The notes: generated by a model from the sequence alone, not told the origin. Counted from the stretch's first letter, positions 28,238 to 37,959 are shown. The stretch is 57,018 nt of DNA from JTS-RE37 sp041744575 (GCA_041744575.1 JBGTKP010000048.1:1-57018); one strand, 5' to 3'. Program-made: numbers and translations.

Positions 28238-28315
28238 TTTTGTAGAGTTTCAATTTCCCGAAAGTTTTCCCATCCTTCCGGACAGACGAACTTCGTATTT
28301 AGTATGCTACCTGTC

Positions 28316-29290
28316 TCAGTAAACCCCGGCCTTTAACTGAAGTCCTGCATTCTCGGCAAATCCGAACATTAGGTTCATATTCTGAACCGCCTGACCGGAG
28401 GCCCCTTTTAGCAAATTATCGATAATGGCCGTGATCAGCAGGGTATCTTCATGTTTGTGCAGGTGGATATGGCACTGGTTTGTATTGACCACCTGCTTTA
28501 AATGAACCGGTTCTTCTGAAATATGGGTGAAACACGCATTTTCATAGAATTTCCGGTACAACTTTACAGCATCTTCTCTACTACCTTCAAACCGGGTATA
28601 GGCGGTTGCGAGAATACCTCTCGTAAAATTTCCTCTATGAGGCAGAAAGAACAGGGTTCCGGGTTTCTTTTGAAGGGAAGTTATGCTTTCCATGATTTCG
28701 CCAAGATGCTGATGGGTAAATGGTTTATACCAGGAGGCATTGTTGTTCCTCCAACTAAAGTGGGTACTTTCTGAGGTGCCTGCACCTGCACCGGTACTGC
28801 CCGTAACCGCGTTGACGTGAATGGCATCATCTAGCTTTCCCTCCCCGGCGAGTGGCAATAACGCAAGCTGGATTGCAGTCGCAAAGCATCCTGGATTGGC
28901 GATATTTCCAGCGGCGCAAATCGCATCACGCCGCAGTTCAGGAAGTCCGTAAACAAACTTCCTGCCCTGAAAGGAGGCATTTGTCGTGAGTCTGAAGTCA
29001 TTGCTCAGATCGATGACCCTGGTTTCGTCAGAAAAGGTATGATCCCGCAGAAAGCTGGATGAATTTCCATGACCCAGACAAAGAAATACCACCTCTACCC
29101 CAAGGTTCACCTGGTCAGAAAACCCTAATTCCGTAAGGCCTAGCAGGTCCGGATGGGCTGAGGAAACGGGTTTGCCGTTTCTGGTAGTACTATAAACAAA
29201 GTCGATTTCCACTTCCGGATGCAACATCAACAGCCTGATAAGTTCACCGCCAGTATATCCTGAACCCCCTATAATTCCCGCTTTAATCAT
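28316..29290 (-). CDS. argC: N-acetyl-gamma-glutamyl-phosphate reductase
   Basis: NADPH-dependent reduction of N-acylglutamyl phosphate to the semialdehyde. The 324 residues begin KAGIIGGSGYTGGELIRLLMLHPEV and carry the catalytic Cys in NIANPGCFATAIQLALLPL. HVNAVTGSTGAGAGTSEST and PHRGNFTRGILAT are also family blocks. It overlaps argG by 8 bp and precedes proC by 78 bp. Confidence 0.96.
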   Translation of the reverse strand: MIKAGIIGGSGYTGGELIRLLMLHPEVEIDFVYSTTRNGKPVSSAHPDLLGLTELGFSDQVNLGVEVVFLCLGHGNSSSFLRDHTFSDETRVIDLSNDFRLTTNASFQGRKFVYGLPELRRDAICAAGNIANPGCFATAIQLALLPLAGEGKLDDAIHVNAVTGSTGAGAGTSESTHFSWRNNNASWYKPFTHQHLGEIMESITSLQKKPGTLFFLPHRGNFTRGILATAYTRFEGSREDAVKLYRKFYENACFTHISEEPVHLKQVVNTNQCHIHLHKHEDTLLITAIIDNLLKGASGQAVQNMNLMFGFAENAGLQLKAGVY

Positions 29291-30473
29291 CTTTCGTGTT
29301 TATCTGGTGGGCTATTTTGCCCGGGTTAGACAGGATTTTAATAAATCCCCTGGCATCGTCCGCCGTCCATCCTTTGTTCATTTCGCCATAGGTTCCAAAG
29401 GAAGCGTTCATCAGATCATGAGGAGAGCTGATGCCATCGAGCTGAAAACGATAGGGATGAAGTGTAACATACACTTCCCCGGAGACATGCTTCTGGGTAT
29501 CATTAAGGAAGGCTTCTATGTTTCGCATCACCTCATCCAGATAATTTCCTTCGTGCAGCAGCATGCCGTAAAAATTCCCGAGTTGCTCTTTCTGGAACTG
29601 TTGCCATTTGCTTTGGGTATGTTTTTCAAGCAGGTGGTGCGCCTTGATAATGATCAGACTTGCAGGAGCTTCAAAGCCTACCCTTCCCTTGATGCCAATG
29701 ATAGTGTCCCCTACATGAATATCCCTTCCAATGGCATATCGCGATGCTATGTCACTAAGGGCCATGATGGCCTCTACAGGAGGCATGGATTTCCCGTCAA
29801 TACCTGTGAACTCTCCTTTTTCAAAGTTCAATCGCAGTTGCCGGGGTGTTGTTTCCCTGAGTTTTGCAGGAAAGGCATGATCAGGCAAAGGAAGGTTGGC
29901 AGTAAGGGTTTCTTCCCCGCCCACCGAAGTTCCCCATAGCCCCCGGTTCACGGAATATTTTGCCTTTTCCCAGGCCATGTTTATTCCCTTCTCCTTCAGG
30001 TAGGCGATCTCGGCCTCCCTGGAGAGGCGTTGATCCCTGATGGGGGTAATGATCTCTATTTCGGGCGCCAGGATCTGAAAGATCATATCAAACCGAACCT
30101 GATCATTTCCGGCACCTGTACTTCCATGCGCAATATATTGTGCCCCTTTTTCACGGGCATACCTGACAATCTCCAGCGCCTGAACAATTCGTTCCGCACT
30201 TACCGACAGCGGATAGGTATTATTGCGGAGCACGTTGCCAAAAATGAGGTATTTGACCACAGTATCATAAAAGGTTTGTACGGCATCCAGGGAAGTATAG
30301 GAGGTAGCGCCAAGCTCGATGGCCTTCTTCCCTATTTCTGCGATTTCCGGTTCCGAAAACCCTCCTGTGTTCACACTCACGGCATGGACCTCAAAATCCT
30401 TTTCTGCGGATAGGTATCTCGCGCAATAAGAGGTGTCCAGACCGCCACTATAGGCCAAAACTAATTTTTTCAT
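29283..30473 (-). CDS. argG: Argininosuccinate synthase
   Basis: Joins citrulline and aspartate with ATP. The 396 residues carry the PP-loop KLVLAYSGGLDTSYCARYL, the segment AQYIAHGSTGAGNDQVRFD, and TPIRDQRLSREAEIAYLKEKGI. The C-terminal YRFQLDGISSPHDLMNASFGTYGE is a shortened bacterial type. Start overlaps the stop of the preceding GNAT gene by 4 bp, so it is translationally coupled. Confidence 0.96.
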   Translation of the reverse strand: MKKLVLAYSGGLDTSYCARYLSAEKDFEVHAVSVNTGGFSEPEIAEIGKKAIELGATSYTSLDAVQTFYDTVVKYLIFGNVLRNNTYPLSVSAERIVQALEIVRYAREKGAQYIAHGSTGAGNDQVRFDMIFQILAPEIEIITPIRDQRLSREAEIAYLKEKGINMAWEKAKYSVNRGLWGTSVGGEETLTANLPLPDHAFPAKLRETTPRQLRLNFEKGEFTGIDGKSMPPVEAIMALSDIASRYAIGRDIHVGDTIIGIKGRVGFEAPASLIIIKAHHLLEKHTQSKWQQFQKEQLGNFYGMLLHEGNYLDEVMRNIEAFLNDTQKHVSGEVYVTLHPYRFQLDGISSPHDLMNASFGTYGEMNKGWTADDARGFIKILSNPGKIAHQINTKDD

Positions 30474-31087
30474 TCTTTCTTCTTTTTAAGGAAGAGTTGC
30501 TCTTTTATGCTTTTTAGTCGGGTAAAGGCCTTTCCGTTCAACTTCTTTTTGTCAATATTGTTGGTCTCCTTCGCGTCATAAAGCATTCCGGTACACAGGC
30601 ACATTTTTCGTTCCGTGCGGGTGAGGATATCAAAATTTTTGCAGGTTTGACAACCCTTCCAGAATTCCGGATCATCTGTAAGCTCCGAGAAGGTCACAGG
30701 TTTATAACCAAGGTCATAATTCATTTTCATAACGGCAAGGCCCGTCGTAATCCCAAAAATCTTGGCATCGGGAAATTTTTTCCTTGAGAGATCGAAAATC
30801 GCCCTTTTTATCTTTTTTGCGAGACCCTGATTTCTGTAATCAGGATGGACAATCAACCCGGAATTCGCGACGAATTTCTGGTGCCCCCAGACCTCGATGT
30901 AGCAGAATCCGGCAAACTTTTCGCCATCAAGAGCAATGATGGCATTGCCATTCACGAGGCGCTTTACAATGTATTCCGGGGTTCTCTTTGCGATTCCTGT
31001 ACCGCGTACCTTAGCCGATTCCGTAATGGTCTCGCTGATAATCTCTGCGTATTTAATGTGTGATGCGTCAGCAATTCTGATTTCCAC
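30470..31087 (-). CDS. GNAT-family N-acetyltransferase heading the arginine operon (candidate glutamate N-acyltransferase)
   Basis: Acyl-CoA-dependent N-acyltransferase of about 205 residues. I choose GTG at 31087 because homology-like text begins VEIRIADASHIKYAEI; the upstream extension to 31150 looks non-coding. The acetyl-CoA loop is VHPDYRNQGLAKKIKRAIF. The C-terminal part has a four-Cys pattern, CQTC then CLCTG, suggesting a metal site. The gene is first in an operon lacking argA and argJ and is coupled by a 4-bp overlap to argG. It may therefore supply N-acylglutamate. That role is inference from position; the fold is clear. Confidence 0.8.
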   Translation of the reverse strand: MEIRIADASHIKYAEIISETITESAKVRGTGIAKRTPEYIVKRLVNGNAIIALDGEKFAGFCYIEVWGHQKFVANSGLIVHPDYRNQGLAKKIKRAIFDLSRKKFPDAKIFGITTGLAVMKMNYDLGYKPVTFSELTDDPEFWKGCQTCKNFDILTRTERKMCLCTGMLYDAKETNNIDKKKLNGKAFTRLKSIKEQLFLKKKKE

Positions 31088-31267
31088 TGCTAGGGATATA
31101 ATTTTAAAATTTAAATGGTAGTTTTTGTAGCCTGGCGGAAATGGACTCACCTATTTCCATAATAACAGTGCACCCTTACGGGCGGAGACGTGTAGGGTAC
31201 ATAAGCGCAGTAAAATCAGCTGGCCTAAAGGAAGTGAGTATGTGTGTATCTCTTCTCATTGTGATGT

Positions 31268-31275
31268 CAAATGTA
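31268..31275 (-). promoter_or_regulatory. Candidate -7 box of the arginine operon
   Basis: Read on the minus strand, TACATTTG matches TAnnTTTG exactly. It is about 180 nt upstream of the GTG start, which would leave a long leader. No TTTG -33 partner is seen at the usual spacing, so this is weak. The 31088-31306 gap otherwise holds no recognisable gene or hairpin with a T-tract. Confidence 0.35.
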
Positions 31276-31306
31276 CAAATTAATATTATAATCTATTATT
31301 TGATCA

Positions 31307-32668
31307 CTAATTTTTACGATTTAGGAATTTCAGCTCTTTTAAGCTGACAATTTCATACCCAAGAAAACCAAAGACTATGAAATATTCAAGAAACAGAAGA
31401 CCCAGGTTTTCCTTGAAATCCGGATGTCCGTATGCTGCATAACTAAGGACTACAACAGCGGACCAGAAGAGGGGGAACCTAAAATCTGTATAGAGACATA
31501 ACAGGATCAGAAAGACCAGATACCAAGGGTGTACAATGGTTGCGAGGAAATAATACACGCTCAGGATCAATAGCATGTAAAGCATCATTGGTGAGAGGGA
31601 AGGAATTTTTTTAAAAAAGGTGATAAGGCCTACCAACAGCACGATCAGGACCGGCGTGATCTTTCCGTAGGTGCGGATCATTTCCCAAGGTTTTAAGTAA
31701 AAATTTATACCGGTTTGTTTGATGAGATTGTAGATTCCGGCATTGAATTCAAAATTGGAAAACCACAGAGAAATGGTGTCTGTATAATGATCAAAAAAGA
31801 CGGGAGTATAGAAAGGCGTGAACAGCAAAAACATTGCGATCGCAATAATTAAGAAAAAGCGCAGGGCCCCGCTGCGCCCAAGGTAGGGGATAAAAAGGGG
31901 CAGAAAGAGCAACGGGATCAGTTTTACCCCGATGGAAAGGGAATAAACCACTGCTGCCCACCCTCTTTTTTGCAGTGCTAAAAGATAAAGGCTGTAGGTA
32001 AAGAAAGCGAGCATAACGCCTTCAAAGTGCAGATTGCCGGCCAACTCAACAATGACCAGCGGATTGAGAAAGTACCAGAAAATGAGATGAGGAGATCTGT
32101 TCAGGTATTTCAGCATTTTCCTGCCGAAATAAAAGACCGCCACATCGGCCAGTATAATCAACAGCCGCATGGCGACGACTGCCCCAATGATACCTTTGCC
32201 GCCCAGGAAAACCCCTGCCGCAAAAAACAATTGATTTAAAGGGGGATAATTGCTGAAATGTGCTGCGCTCAGGTCTCCCATCCCCTTGAATAGTTCCGTG
32301 GCATGGGCGATGGGTGCGGATGCCCATGTCATTATTTCGTCAGGTATATATAGGTAGGGGTTGATTCCCTGCAGCACTAACTCCCCGTCCCAGATAAATC
32401 GGAAATAATCCTGTGAAAGGCCCGGGGTGGACCATAAAAAGACAAGTCTGAAGGCCAGTCCGGCAATAAAAAGGAATTTAATATTCCATTTCTCAAACTG
32501 AATAAGTTTATATGCCAGAAAGAAAAGTGCGGCAAACAAACTGATAAGCTTGACAAAATCGGTCCTGTCGAGATCGTAAGCGAAAGTGGCATAAAAGACC
32601 AGGCTCCCCAGAACCATCAGGATGGGGATCTTATGAAGATTCCAATAAGACAGGAATTGGTTTGGCAT
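31307..32668 (-). CDS. Polytopic membrane glycosyltransferase (GT87/mannosyltransferase-like)
   Basis: Integral membrane protein of 453 residues with roughly eleven to twelve hydrophobic helices. The first extracytoplasmic loop has the acidic motif SQDYFRFIWDGELVLQGINPY, as in GT-C enzymes that use polyprenyl-phosphate sugars. NYPPLNQLFFAAG and GVKLIPLLFLPLF resemble the GT87 family. It is last in a leftward set with two GT2 enzymes. One of these is DPM-like and could supply the lipid-linked donor. Sugar and acceptor are unknown. Confidence 0.8.
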   Translation of the reverse strand: MPNQFLSYWNLHKIPILMVLGSLVFYATFAYDLDRTDFVKLISLFAALFFLAYKLIQFEKWNIKFLFIAGLAFRLVFLWSTPGLSQDYFRFIWDGELVLQGINPYLYIPDEIMTWASAPIAHATELFKGMGDLSAAHFSNYPPLNQLFFAAGVFLGGKGIIGAVVAMRLLIILADVAVFYFGRKMLKYLNRSPHLIFWYFLNPLVIVELAGNLHFEGVMLAFFTYSLYLLALQKRGWAAVVYSLSIGVKLIPLLFLPLFIPYLGRSGALRFFLIIAIAMFLLFTPFYTPVFFDHYTDTISLWFSNFEFNAGIYNLIKQTGINFYLKPWEMIRTYGKITPVLIVLLVGLITFFKKIPSLSPMMLYMLLILSVYYFLATIVHPWYLVFLILLCLYTDFRFPLFWSAVVVLSYAAYGHPDFKENLGLLFLEYFIVFGFLGYEIVSLKELKFLNRKN

Positions 32669-32788
32669 ACTCCTTCAGGCGTCTGTGACAATTTATGTAA
32701 AGTACAGAAAATTTGTCAATTCCAAGCCCTGCCCGCATCTATGGAAACACCAGGGCCAAGGAGAATAAAAGGCGTCAGGAAACGCTGG

Positions 32789-34273
32789 TTATGCCCTTAC
32801 CGCAAAGGATTTGAAGAAAACGAAGCTGAAGCCAAGAAATATCATACAGTGAAATGGGAACAGTCCGAAGTCATTTAAGGGAATGGCACTGTACATTCCG
32901 AAAAGAAAGTATACCATCAGCCCGAATTCAAGGATCATATTCGGAGAAAGTTTTTTGGCCAGATATTTGTTTTCCTTCCAGTTGTTGGTCAGGGTATCGA
33001 GATTGAACTTCGGCGTTCTGACAAATTCACTTCGCTTGCCCATATGCCCTTCAAGCACTGCCAAAGAATTGTGCAATGAAAATCCGAGGGCTACGGAGAA
33101 AAAGGTAAAGAAAAGTTTTATGTAGTCGACAAACTTGTCAAAACTACTGCCCTGAATGCTTTTAAAAGTAAACCAGTAGCAGATAAACAGGATGATGGTA
33201 CTGAGGATAAAGAAATTAGTTACCTGAAATATCAAAGCGAATTCCAGGAATATATTCTTGATATACAGCATGGGAATACTTAGCACAGCCACTGTAAATA
33301 CACAGAGGAACATGGAACTGTTCAGAAGGTGCATCACCCCGTGAAACTTCGTTTTAAAGGAAATATTGGGTGCACTTATGACGTTCCAGACCGACTTCTT
33401 GAAATTTTCCGCGCCGCCTTTGTTCCAACGAAACTGTTGAGAACGGGCAGCACTGATTACTACCGGTAATTCTGCAGGAGTCTCAACGTCTTCCAGATAT
33501 TTGAATTTCCAGTTTTTCAACTGCGCCCTGTAACTCAGATCGAGGTCTTCGGTCAGGGTATCACCTTCCCAGTTTCCGGCATCGAGGATGCATTCTTTCC
33601 GCCAGATTCCGGCAGTCCCGTTAAAGTTGATGAAATGACCTTTGGCATTCCTGCCTACCTGTTCAAGCGTGAAATGTGCATCGAGCGCGAAGGCCTGGAT
33701 CCTGGTCAAAGTGGAATAATTCCGGTTAATATGGCCCCATCGGGTCTGAACAACCCCAATCTCGGCATCCTTAAAGTAGACCACTGTTTTTTTGAGCCAG
33801 TCACTATCTGGAAGAAAGTCGGCATCAAAAATTGCGATAAAGTCTCCTTTTGCAATTTTTAGCCCTTCCTTAAGCGCCCCCGCTTTATAACCTTCCCTGT
33901 TTGTTCTCCGAATATGCTGAATATCCAGGCCCGTCTGTTGCAAGGCCAGGATCCTATCGGCGGTATCAAGTACAGAGTCATCCGTAGAATCATCCAGCAC
34001 CTGAATCTCCAGTTTGCTTTTAGGATAGGCAATTTTAGCGATGTTATCCAACAAGCGTTCAATGACATACTCTTCGTTGAAAATGGGCAATTGAATGGTT
34101 ACATAAGGAATTTCCCGTGGATCCAATAGGTTGAATTTAGGAGATACGGCGATCATTTTTTTATGACCGAGGTAATTCACCAGAAGATTGAGTTGCGCGA
34201 GGCTGTAAAAAAAGATCAGCATTAGTGCCAAACTGTAGATGCCAATGATAATATAAACAAGAACCAGTCCCAT
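32789..34273 (-). CDS. Cellulose-synthase-like processive GT2 glycosyltransferase
   Basis: Membrane GT2 enzyme of 494 residues. An N-terminal helix is followed by a cytoplasmic GT-A domain: TIQLPIFNEEYVIERLLDNI, LDDSTDDS, the metal site IAIFDADFLPDSDWL (DxD), TLTEDLDLSYRAQ (TED acid) and QQFRWNKGGAEN (the QxxRW motif of processive synthases). Four or more C-terminal helices follow. It resembles the bacterial glucosylceramide/CslA-like group found in Bacteroidota. No cyclic-di-GMP PilZ domain is visible. It overlaps the next upstream gene by one base. Confidence 0.88.
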   Translation of the reverse strand: MGLVLVYIIIGIYSLALMLIFFYSLAQLNLLVNYLGHKKMIAVSPKFNLLDPREIPYVTIQLPIFNEEYVIERLLDNIAKIAYPKSKLEIQVLDDSTDDSVLDTADRILALQQTGLDIQHIRRTNREGYKAGALKEGLKIAKGDFIAIFDADFLPDSDWLKKTVVYFKDAEIGVVQTRWGHINRNYSTLTRIQAFALDAHFTLEQVGRNAKGHFINFNGTAGIWRKECILDAGNWEGDTLTEDLDLSYRAQLKNWKFKYLEDVETPAELPVVISAARSQQFRWNKGGAENFKKSVWNVISAPNISFKTKFHGVMHLLNSSMFLCVFTVAVLSIPMLYIKNIFLEFALIFQVTNFFILSTIILFICYWFTFKSIQGSSFDKFVDYIKLFFTFFSVALGFSLHNSLAVLEGHMGKRSEFVRTPKFNLDTLTNNWKENKYLAKKLSPNMILEFGLMVYFLFGMYSAIPLNDFGLFPFHCMIFLGFSFVFFKSFAVRA

Positions 34274-34962
34274 TATTTTATGCTGTATTTAAATATCCAA
34301 CCCAGGATTTTCACGCCAGCAAATATACTACCTTTTACTGTACCTGATACCTTTGAAATGCCAATTCTTTTTTTGTAACGCACTGGTACTTCCGTATATG
34401 TCAATTTCTTTTTTAAAGCTTTTAACTGCATTTCCACCGTCCACCCGTAGGTTTTATCTTCCATTTGTAATAGAAGCAACTTGTCAAATTTTATCGCCCT
34501 GAAAGGGCCGAGATCCGTAAATCTGGCTCCGAACAAAGCCCGCATTAAAAAGGTTGCAAGCCGGTTCCCGAATATCTGTTGCGGGGTCATTGCCCCTGGC
34601 TGACGTAATTCAGGTACCCTTGCACCAATTACAAGGTCCACGTCTTTCTCCAGGATAGGCTGGACGACCCGGAGCATGTCCCCGGGATAATCCGAATAGT
34701 CTCCATCAATAAATACGACAATATCGGGGAGGTTGGATTGCTGTAGGATATAATCAATGCCCCTCAGGCAGGCGTAGCCATACCCCTTTCTGCTTTCAGA
34801 CAATACTGTGGCACCTGCTTTACTGGCCATTTCTATCGTCCGGTCGGTCGAATTATTGCTTACCACGATTATCTCAGAAACCACTTGGGGTATCTCGGCA
34901 ATGACACTTGAAATAGAATTTTCCTCATTAAATGCAGGAATAATCACCTTAATATTATTCAT
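34273..34962 (-). CDS. GT2 glycosyltransferase, dolichyl-phosphate-mannose-synthase-like
   Basis: Cytoplasmic-face GT-A enzyme of 229 residues. IIPAFNEENSISSVIAEIP and VSNNSTDRTIEMASKAG are nucleotide-binding blocks, FIDGDYSDYPGDM is the metal site. The C-terminal RYKKRIGISKVSGTVKGSI is typical of DPM1/DPG-like synthases, with only one weak hydrophobic segment after it. It likely transfers a hexose from a nucleotide sugar to a polyprenyl phosphate. Overlaps of 4 bp (upstream) and 1 bp (downstream) show tight coupling with the Fe-S protein and the CESA-like gene. Confidence 0.86.
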   Translation of the reverse strand: MNNIKVIIPAFNEENSISSVIAEIPQVVSEIIVVSNNSTDRTIEMASKAGATVLSESRKGYGYACLRGIDYILQQSNLPDIVVFIDGDYSDYPGDMLRVVQPILEKDVDLVIGARVPELRQPGAMTPQQIFGNRLATFLMRALFGARFTDLGPFRAIKFDKLLLLQMEDKTYGWTVEMQLKALKKKLTYTEVPVRYKKRIGISKVSGTVKGSIFAGVKILGWIFKYSIK

Positions 34963-36542
34963 CCTTTATTTACAAGCGTCATTAAATCAACATCGTTGCC
35001 AAGTAGGATCTCATTACCGTCAATGCGACCTTGCAGCGGGCCGTTTTCCAGTTTCAGGACCCCTCGGGGACATACTGCGGAACAGATACCGCAACCCACA
35101 CAACTCGACCGGATGATATTTTCCCCTTTCTGTGCATAGGCCCGTACATCGATGCCCATTTCACAATAAGTAGAGCAATTGCCGCAGGAAATACATTGTC
35201 CGCCGTTTGTGGTGATCCGGAATCTTGAGAAGAGCCTTTGCTGAAATCCCAGGATGGCGGCCATCGGACAGCCGAAACGGCACCATACCCTGCTTCCAAA
35301 AATTGGGTAGAATCCGGTACCAATCACGCCGGAGAAGATACTCCCGATCAAAAATCCATAGGTCGTCCTTAAAGTTTCGGGTTTAAACAGGAAGACGGAT
35401 CCTGATCCTTTGAAATAATGAAAGCCAATCAGACCCATGATAATCAAAAAATACGCCACAGCTCCGAATTTCGCATCCCGCCGGAGTTGCTCTTTTTTGA
35501 AGATCATGACCAAACCAAATACCAGGGTAAGCAGTAGCGCTACCCCTATAAGAAAGACATCCTTGGTAAGCCAGTATTTGCTGGCATCATTTCCCAGGTA
35601 AGAATAGATCACTGCAGTGGTCATAAGGGTGACGAAGACCACAACGCTGTGAACCACCCACCGTTCCACCTTCCAGGCGAATTGTCGCTTATCACTCAGA
35701 TGGCGGAATGAGTCGCCCGCGGTTTCTGCCAATGCCCCACAGCCACAAACCCAGGAGCAATACCAGCGCTTGCCGTATTTATAGGTCAGTATTGGGGTAA
35801 TCACAAAAATAGAAAGTACGCCAAAAATCAGCATTGCCAGTCCGATATCCCCTGCTTCAATAAAACCATTGACCCTGTATTTCTCAAAATTGTAATAGTT
35901 CAGCGGCCAGATATTCTTCAGGTCGTAATAGGGCAATTCCCCATTCAGTCGCGCCATGATCTCGGGTAGCAGAAAGGCAAAGGCGGTTTGAAAAAACATG
36001 ACACTTGACGTCCTGATGACCTCGTAGCGGTTGTGGCGGTATTTCCAGATAAACTTAATACCAAAGGCCAGGATAGCCACTGTGTACAGAGTGCCGTATA
36101 CAAACCACTGACTCGCCGGATTGCCGCTGAGCATCAGGCTTAGGGGATCAAATAAGGAGATGATCCCCCCATTGTCACCATCCTTTACCAACCCGAGATA
36201 TTGGGGATAAAAATAGAGGATCACATAGAAGCCGGTCAGGGCAATACCTGCCACCCATGCCCAGAGCCCTCTCGCCGAAACAGACTTAAACCACACCCCG
36301 TTATTCTTGATTCCACTTGATTCATGAGAATAGGCTTGCCTGCTAAACCAGATGACCCCGGTGAATATAAGGCCTATGGAGACGCTGAGCCAAATGCCCT
36401 TTTCCGGAAAATCTGAATTAAAGCCGGATAATAGGATAAGGAATAAACCGGTCATCCCTGTAAAAACCGCCAACTTCTGTCCTGTATTCAGCGCTTTGGG
36501 GGGTTCTCCAGTCAGCGCCATACTTTTAGCGGGTGTATTCAT
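34959..36542 (-). CDS. Polytopic 4Fe-4S membrane protein (NapH/NosR-like)
   Basis: Inner-membrane electron-transfer protein of 527 residues with about nine to ten helices. Two CxxxC-type cytosolic loops are WCSWVCGCGALAET and VWCRFGCPMAAIL, as in NosR/NapH/RdxA-type proteins. The C-terminus holds two 4Fe-4S ferredoxin clusters: CISCGNCSTYCEMG and CVGCGICSAVCPRG. It lies 64 bp after an FAD oxidoreductase in the same direction, so electrons may pass from NAD(P)H through the flavoprotein into the membrane. The final acceptor is unknown. The linked glycosyltransferases are coupled to it by a 4-bp overlap, which is unexpected. Confidence 0.86.
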   Translation of the reverse strand: MNTPAKSMALTGEPPKALNTGQKLAVFTGMTGLFLILLSGFNSDFPEKGIWLSVSIGLIFTGVIWFSRQAYSHESSGIKNNGVWFKSVSARGLWAWVAGIALTGFYVILYFYPQYLGLVKDGDNGGIISLFDPLSLMLSGNPASQWFVYGTLYTVAILAFGIKFIWKYRHNRYEVIRTSSVMFFQTAFAFLLPEIMARLNGELPYYDLKNIWPLNYYNFEKYRVNGFIEAGDIGLAMLIFGVLSIFVITPILTYKYGKRWYCSWVCGCGALAETAGDSFRHLSDKRQFAWKVERWVVHSVVVFVTLMTTAVIYSYLGNDASKYWLTKDVFLIGVALLLTLVFGLVMIFKKEQLRRDAKFGAVAYFLIIMGLIGFHYFKGSGSVFLFKPETLRTTYGFLIGSIFSGVIGTGFYPIFGSRVWCRFGCPMAAILGFQQRLFSRFRITTNGGQCISCGNCSTYCEMGIDVRAYAQKGENIIRSSCVGCGICSAVCPRGVLKLENGPLQGRIDGNEILLGNDVDLMTLVNKG

Positions 36543-36606
36543 CTCTGTTTTTTTTCATGACTCATATACTGATTCCGTTAAACGATGCATCCTCTCTGTA
36601 TTTTTC

Positions 36607-37959
36607 TCACAGGGGGGCCTGTGTGAAAATTCTCTTCCAGCTTTTTTTGCGTCCCCTGATCTGGGTATTGAACGCTTCATTAAACGCCCTTACTATGGCT
36701 GGTTCATGTGACGTGTAAAATTCCGGGTCAAAATTGGCATCTGTCAGAAATTCCATCACATAAAAAATATCGCGTTTTTCAGTCAGCCAGCGGTCAATCA
36801 TTTCATGCCGCATCCTGATACCAAAGGTGTTGAGTCCCAAAAATTGCCTGGTTTCCTGGTGAAAGGCCAGTGTAAGACATATTTTATCCTCAGGGTGCCG
36901 CCAGTGAAAATGGGATTCATGTTCTTTTTTCGCCGCGGTGCTGAAGACCCAGCCGTAGGTTTGGTATTCTATGTCCAGAAATTTTGCCGAATTGAACCAA
37001 TGCCCCGGCTTATAGGGAATTCTGTTGCCGCAGAGCGTCTGTGCTACTGTCTCCCCCATCATCCGCCCCGTATACCATACAGCTTCTACGGGTTTGCGAA
37101 GCCCAACTGGTTCCTGCTGTTCGGCGCAATCCCCGATGGCATAAACTCCCTGAATATTTGTTTCAAGGTATTTATTTACTTTTACGCCTTTTCCCAGTTC
37201 AATCCCTGATCCCTTTAAAAAATCTATATTGGGAGTAACTCCCGGTGTCAATCCGACCAGATCACAGGCAATGGTTTCATCATTTTCCGTGATTACGGCC
37301 TTCACCTTTCCATGGTCATCGGCCAGGATTTCCTTAAGACTGGTTTCCAGTCTCAAATCGATGTGGTGCTCACGAATGTGTTCATTCAGCATTTTAGCAT
37401 CCCCATCTGGCAAGACCCCATCCCAGAAATTTTTTTCCCGAACCAGAAAGGTGACAGGGATGTCGCGACTCCTGAGCATTTCGGCCAACTCTATTCCAAT
37501 GAGTCCGCCACCAACTATCACTGCCCTCCGGCATACTTTTTTATTAGGGGCGTTGGCCTCCAGCAATTCGAGATCCTGTCTGGAATACAAACCCTGGACT
37601 CCGGGAAGATCCTGCCCCGGCCAGTTGAACCGGTTTGGTTTGGAGCCCGTCGCAATGATTAAGGTCTCATACTTCAGGGTTTGCCCATCCTGCAGGATGA
37701 GTTCCTTTTTGTCAGGAGCCACTTTACTTACATGGCCTTGCACGAGGTTAAGGGAATTCTTTTCCCAGAACCAGGACTCATACGGGATGATCTGATCAAA
37801 GGTCATATGGCCCATGTAGACATACATCAGGGCGGTTCTGGAAAAGAAGTGTTCTGATTCTGAAGATATAAGGGTAATTCTTCGGGATGAATTTTTTCGG
37901 ATATGACGGGCCGCGGTAACCCCTGCAATCCCATTGCCGATGATGATGATATCCTCCAT
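36607..37959 (-). CDS. NAD(P)/FAD-dependent oxidoreductase (nitrite-reductase large-subunit-like fold)
   Basis: Two-dinucleotide-domain flavoprotein, 450 residues. FAD motif IIIGNGIAGVTAARHIRK is at the N-terminus, the NAD(P) motif is RRAVIVGGGLIGIELAEMLRS near residue 150, and the FAD end motif is GVYAIGDCAEQQ. The C-terminal 130 residues (HWFNSAKFLDIEYQTYG onward) are an extra domain not found in classical ferredoxin reductases. It is the first gene of the leftward set shared with the Fe-S membrane protein, divergent from the GH113-like gene across 184 bp. Its electron acceptor is probably that Fe-S protein. Confidence 0.88.
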   Translation of the reverse strand: MEDIIIIGNGIAGVTAARHIRKNSSRRITLISSESEHFFSRTALMYVYMGHMTFDQIIPYESWFWEKNSLNLVQGHVSKVAPDKKELILQDGQTLKYETLIIATGSKPNRFNWPGQDLPGVQGLYSRQDLELLEANAPNKKVCRRAVIVGGGLIGIELAEMLRSRDIPVTFLVREKNFWDGVLPDGDAKMLNEHIREHHIDLRLETSLKEILADDHGKVKAVITENDETIACDLVGLTPGVTPNIDFLKGSGIELGKGVKVNKYLETNIQGVYAIGDCAEQQEPVGLRKPVEAVWYTGRMMGETVAQTLCGNRIPYKPGHWFNSAKFLDIEYQTYGWVFSTAAKKEHESHFHWRHPEDKICLTLAFHQETRQFLGLNTFGIRMRHEMIDRWLTEKRDIFYVMEFLTDANFDPEFYTSHEPAIVRAFNEAFNTQIRGRKKSWKRIFTQAPL

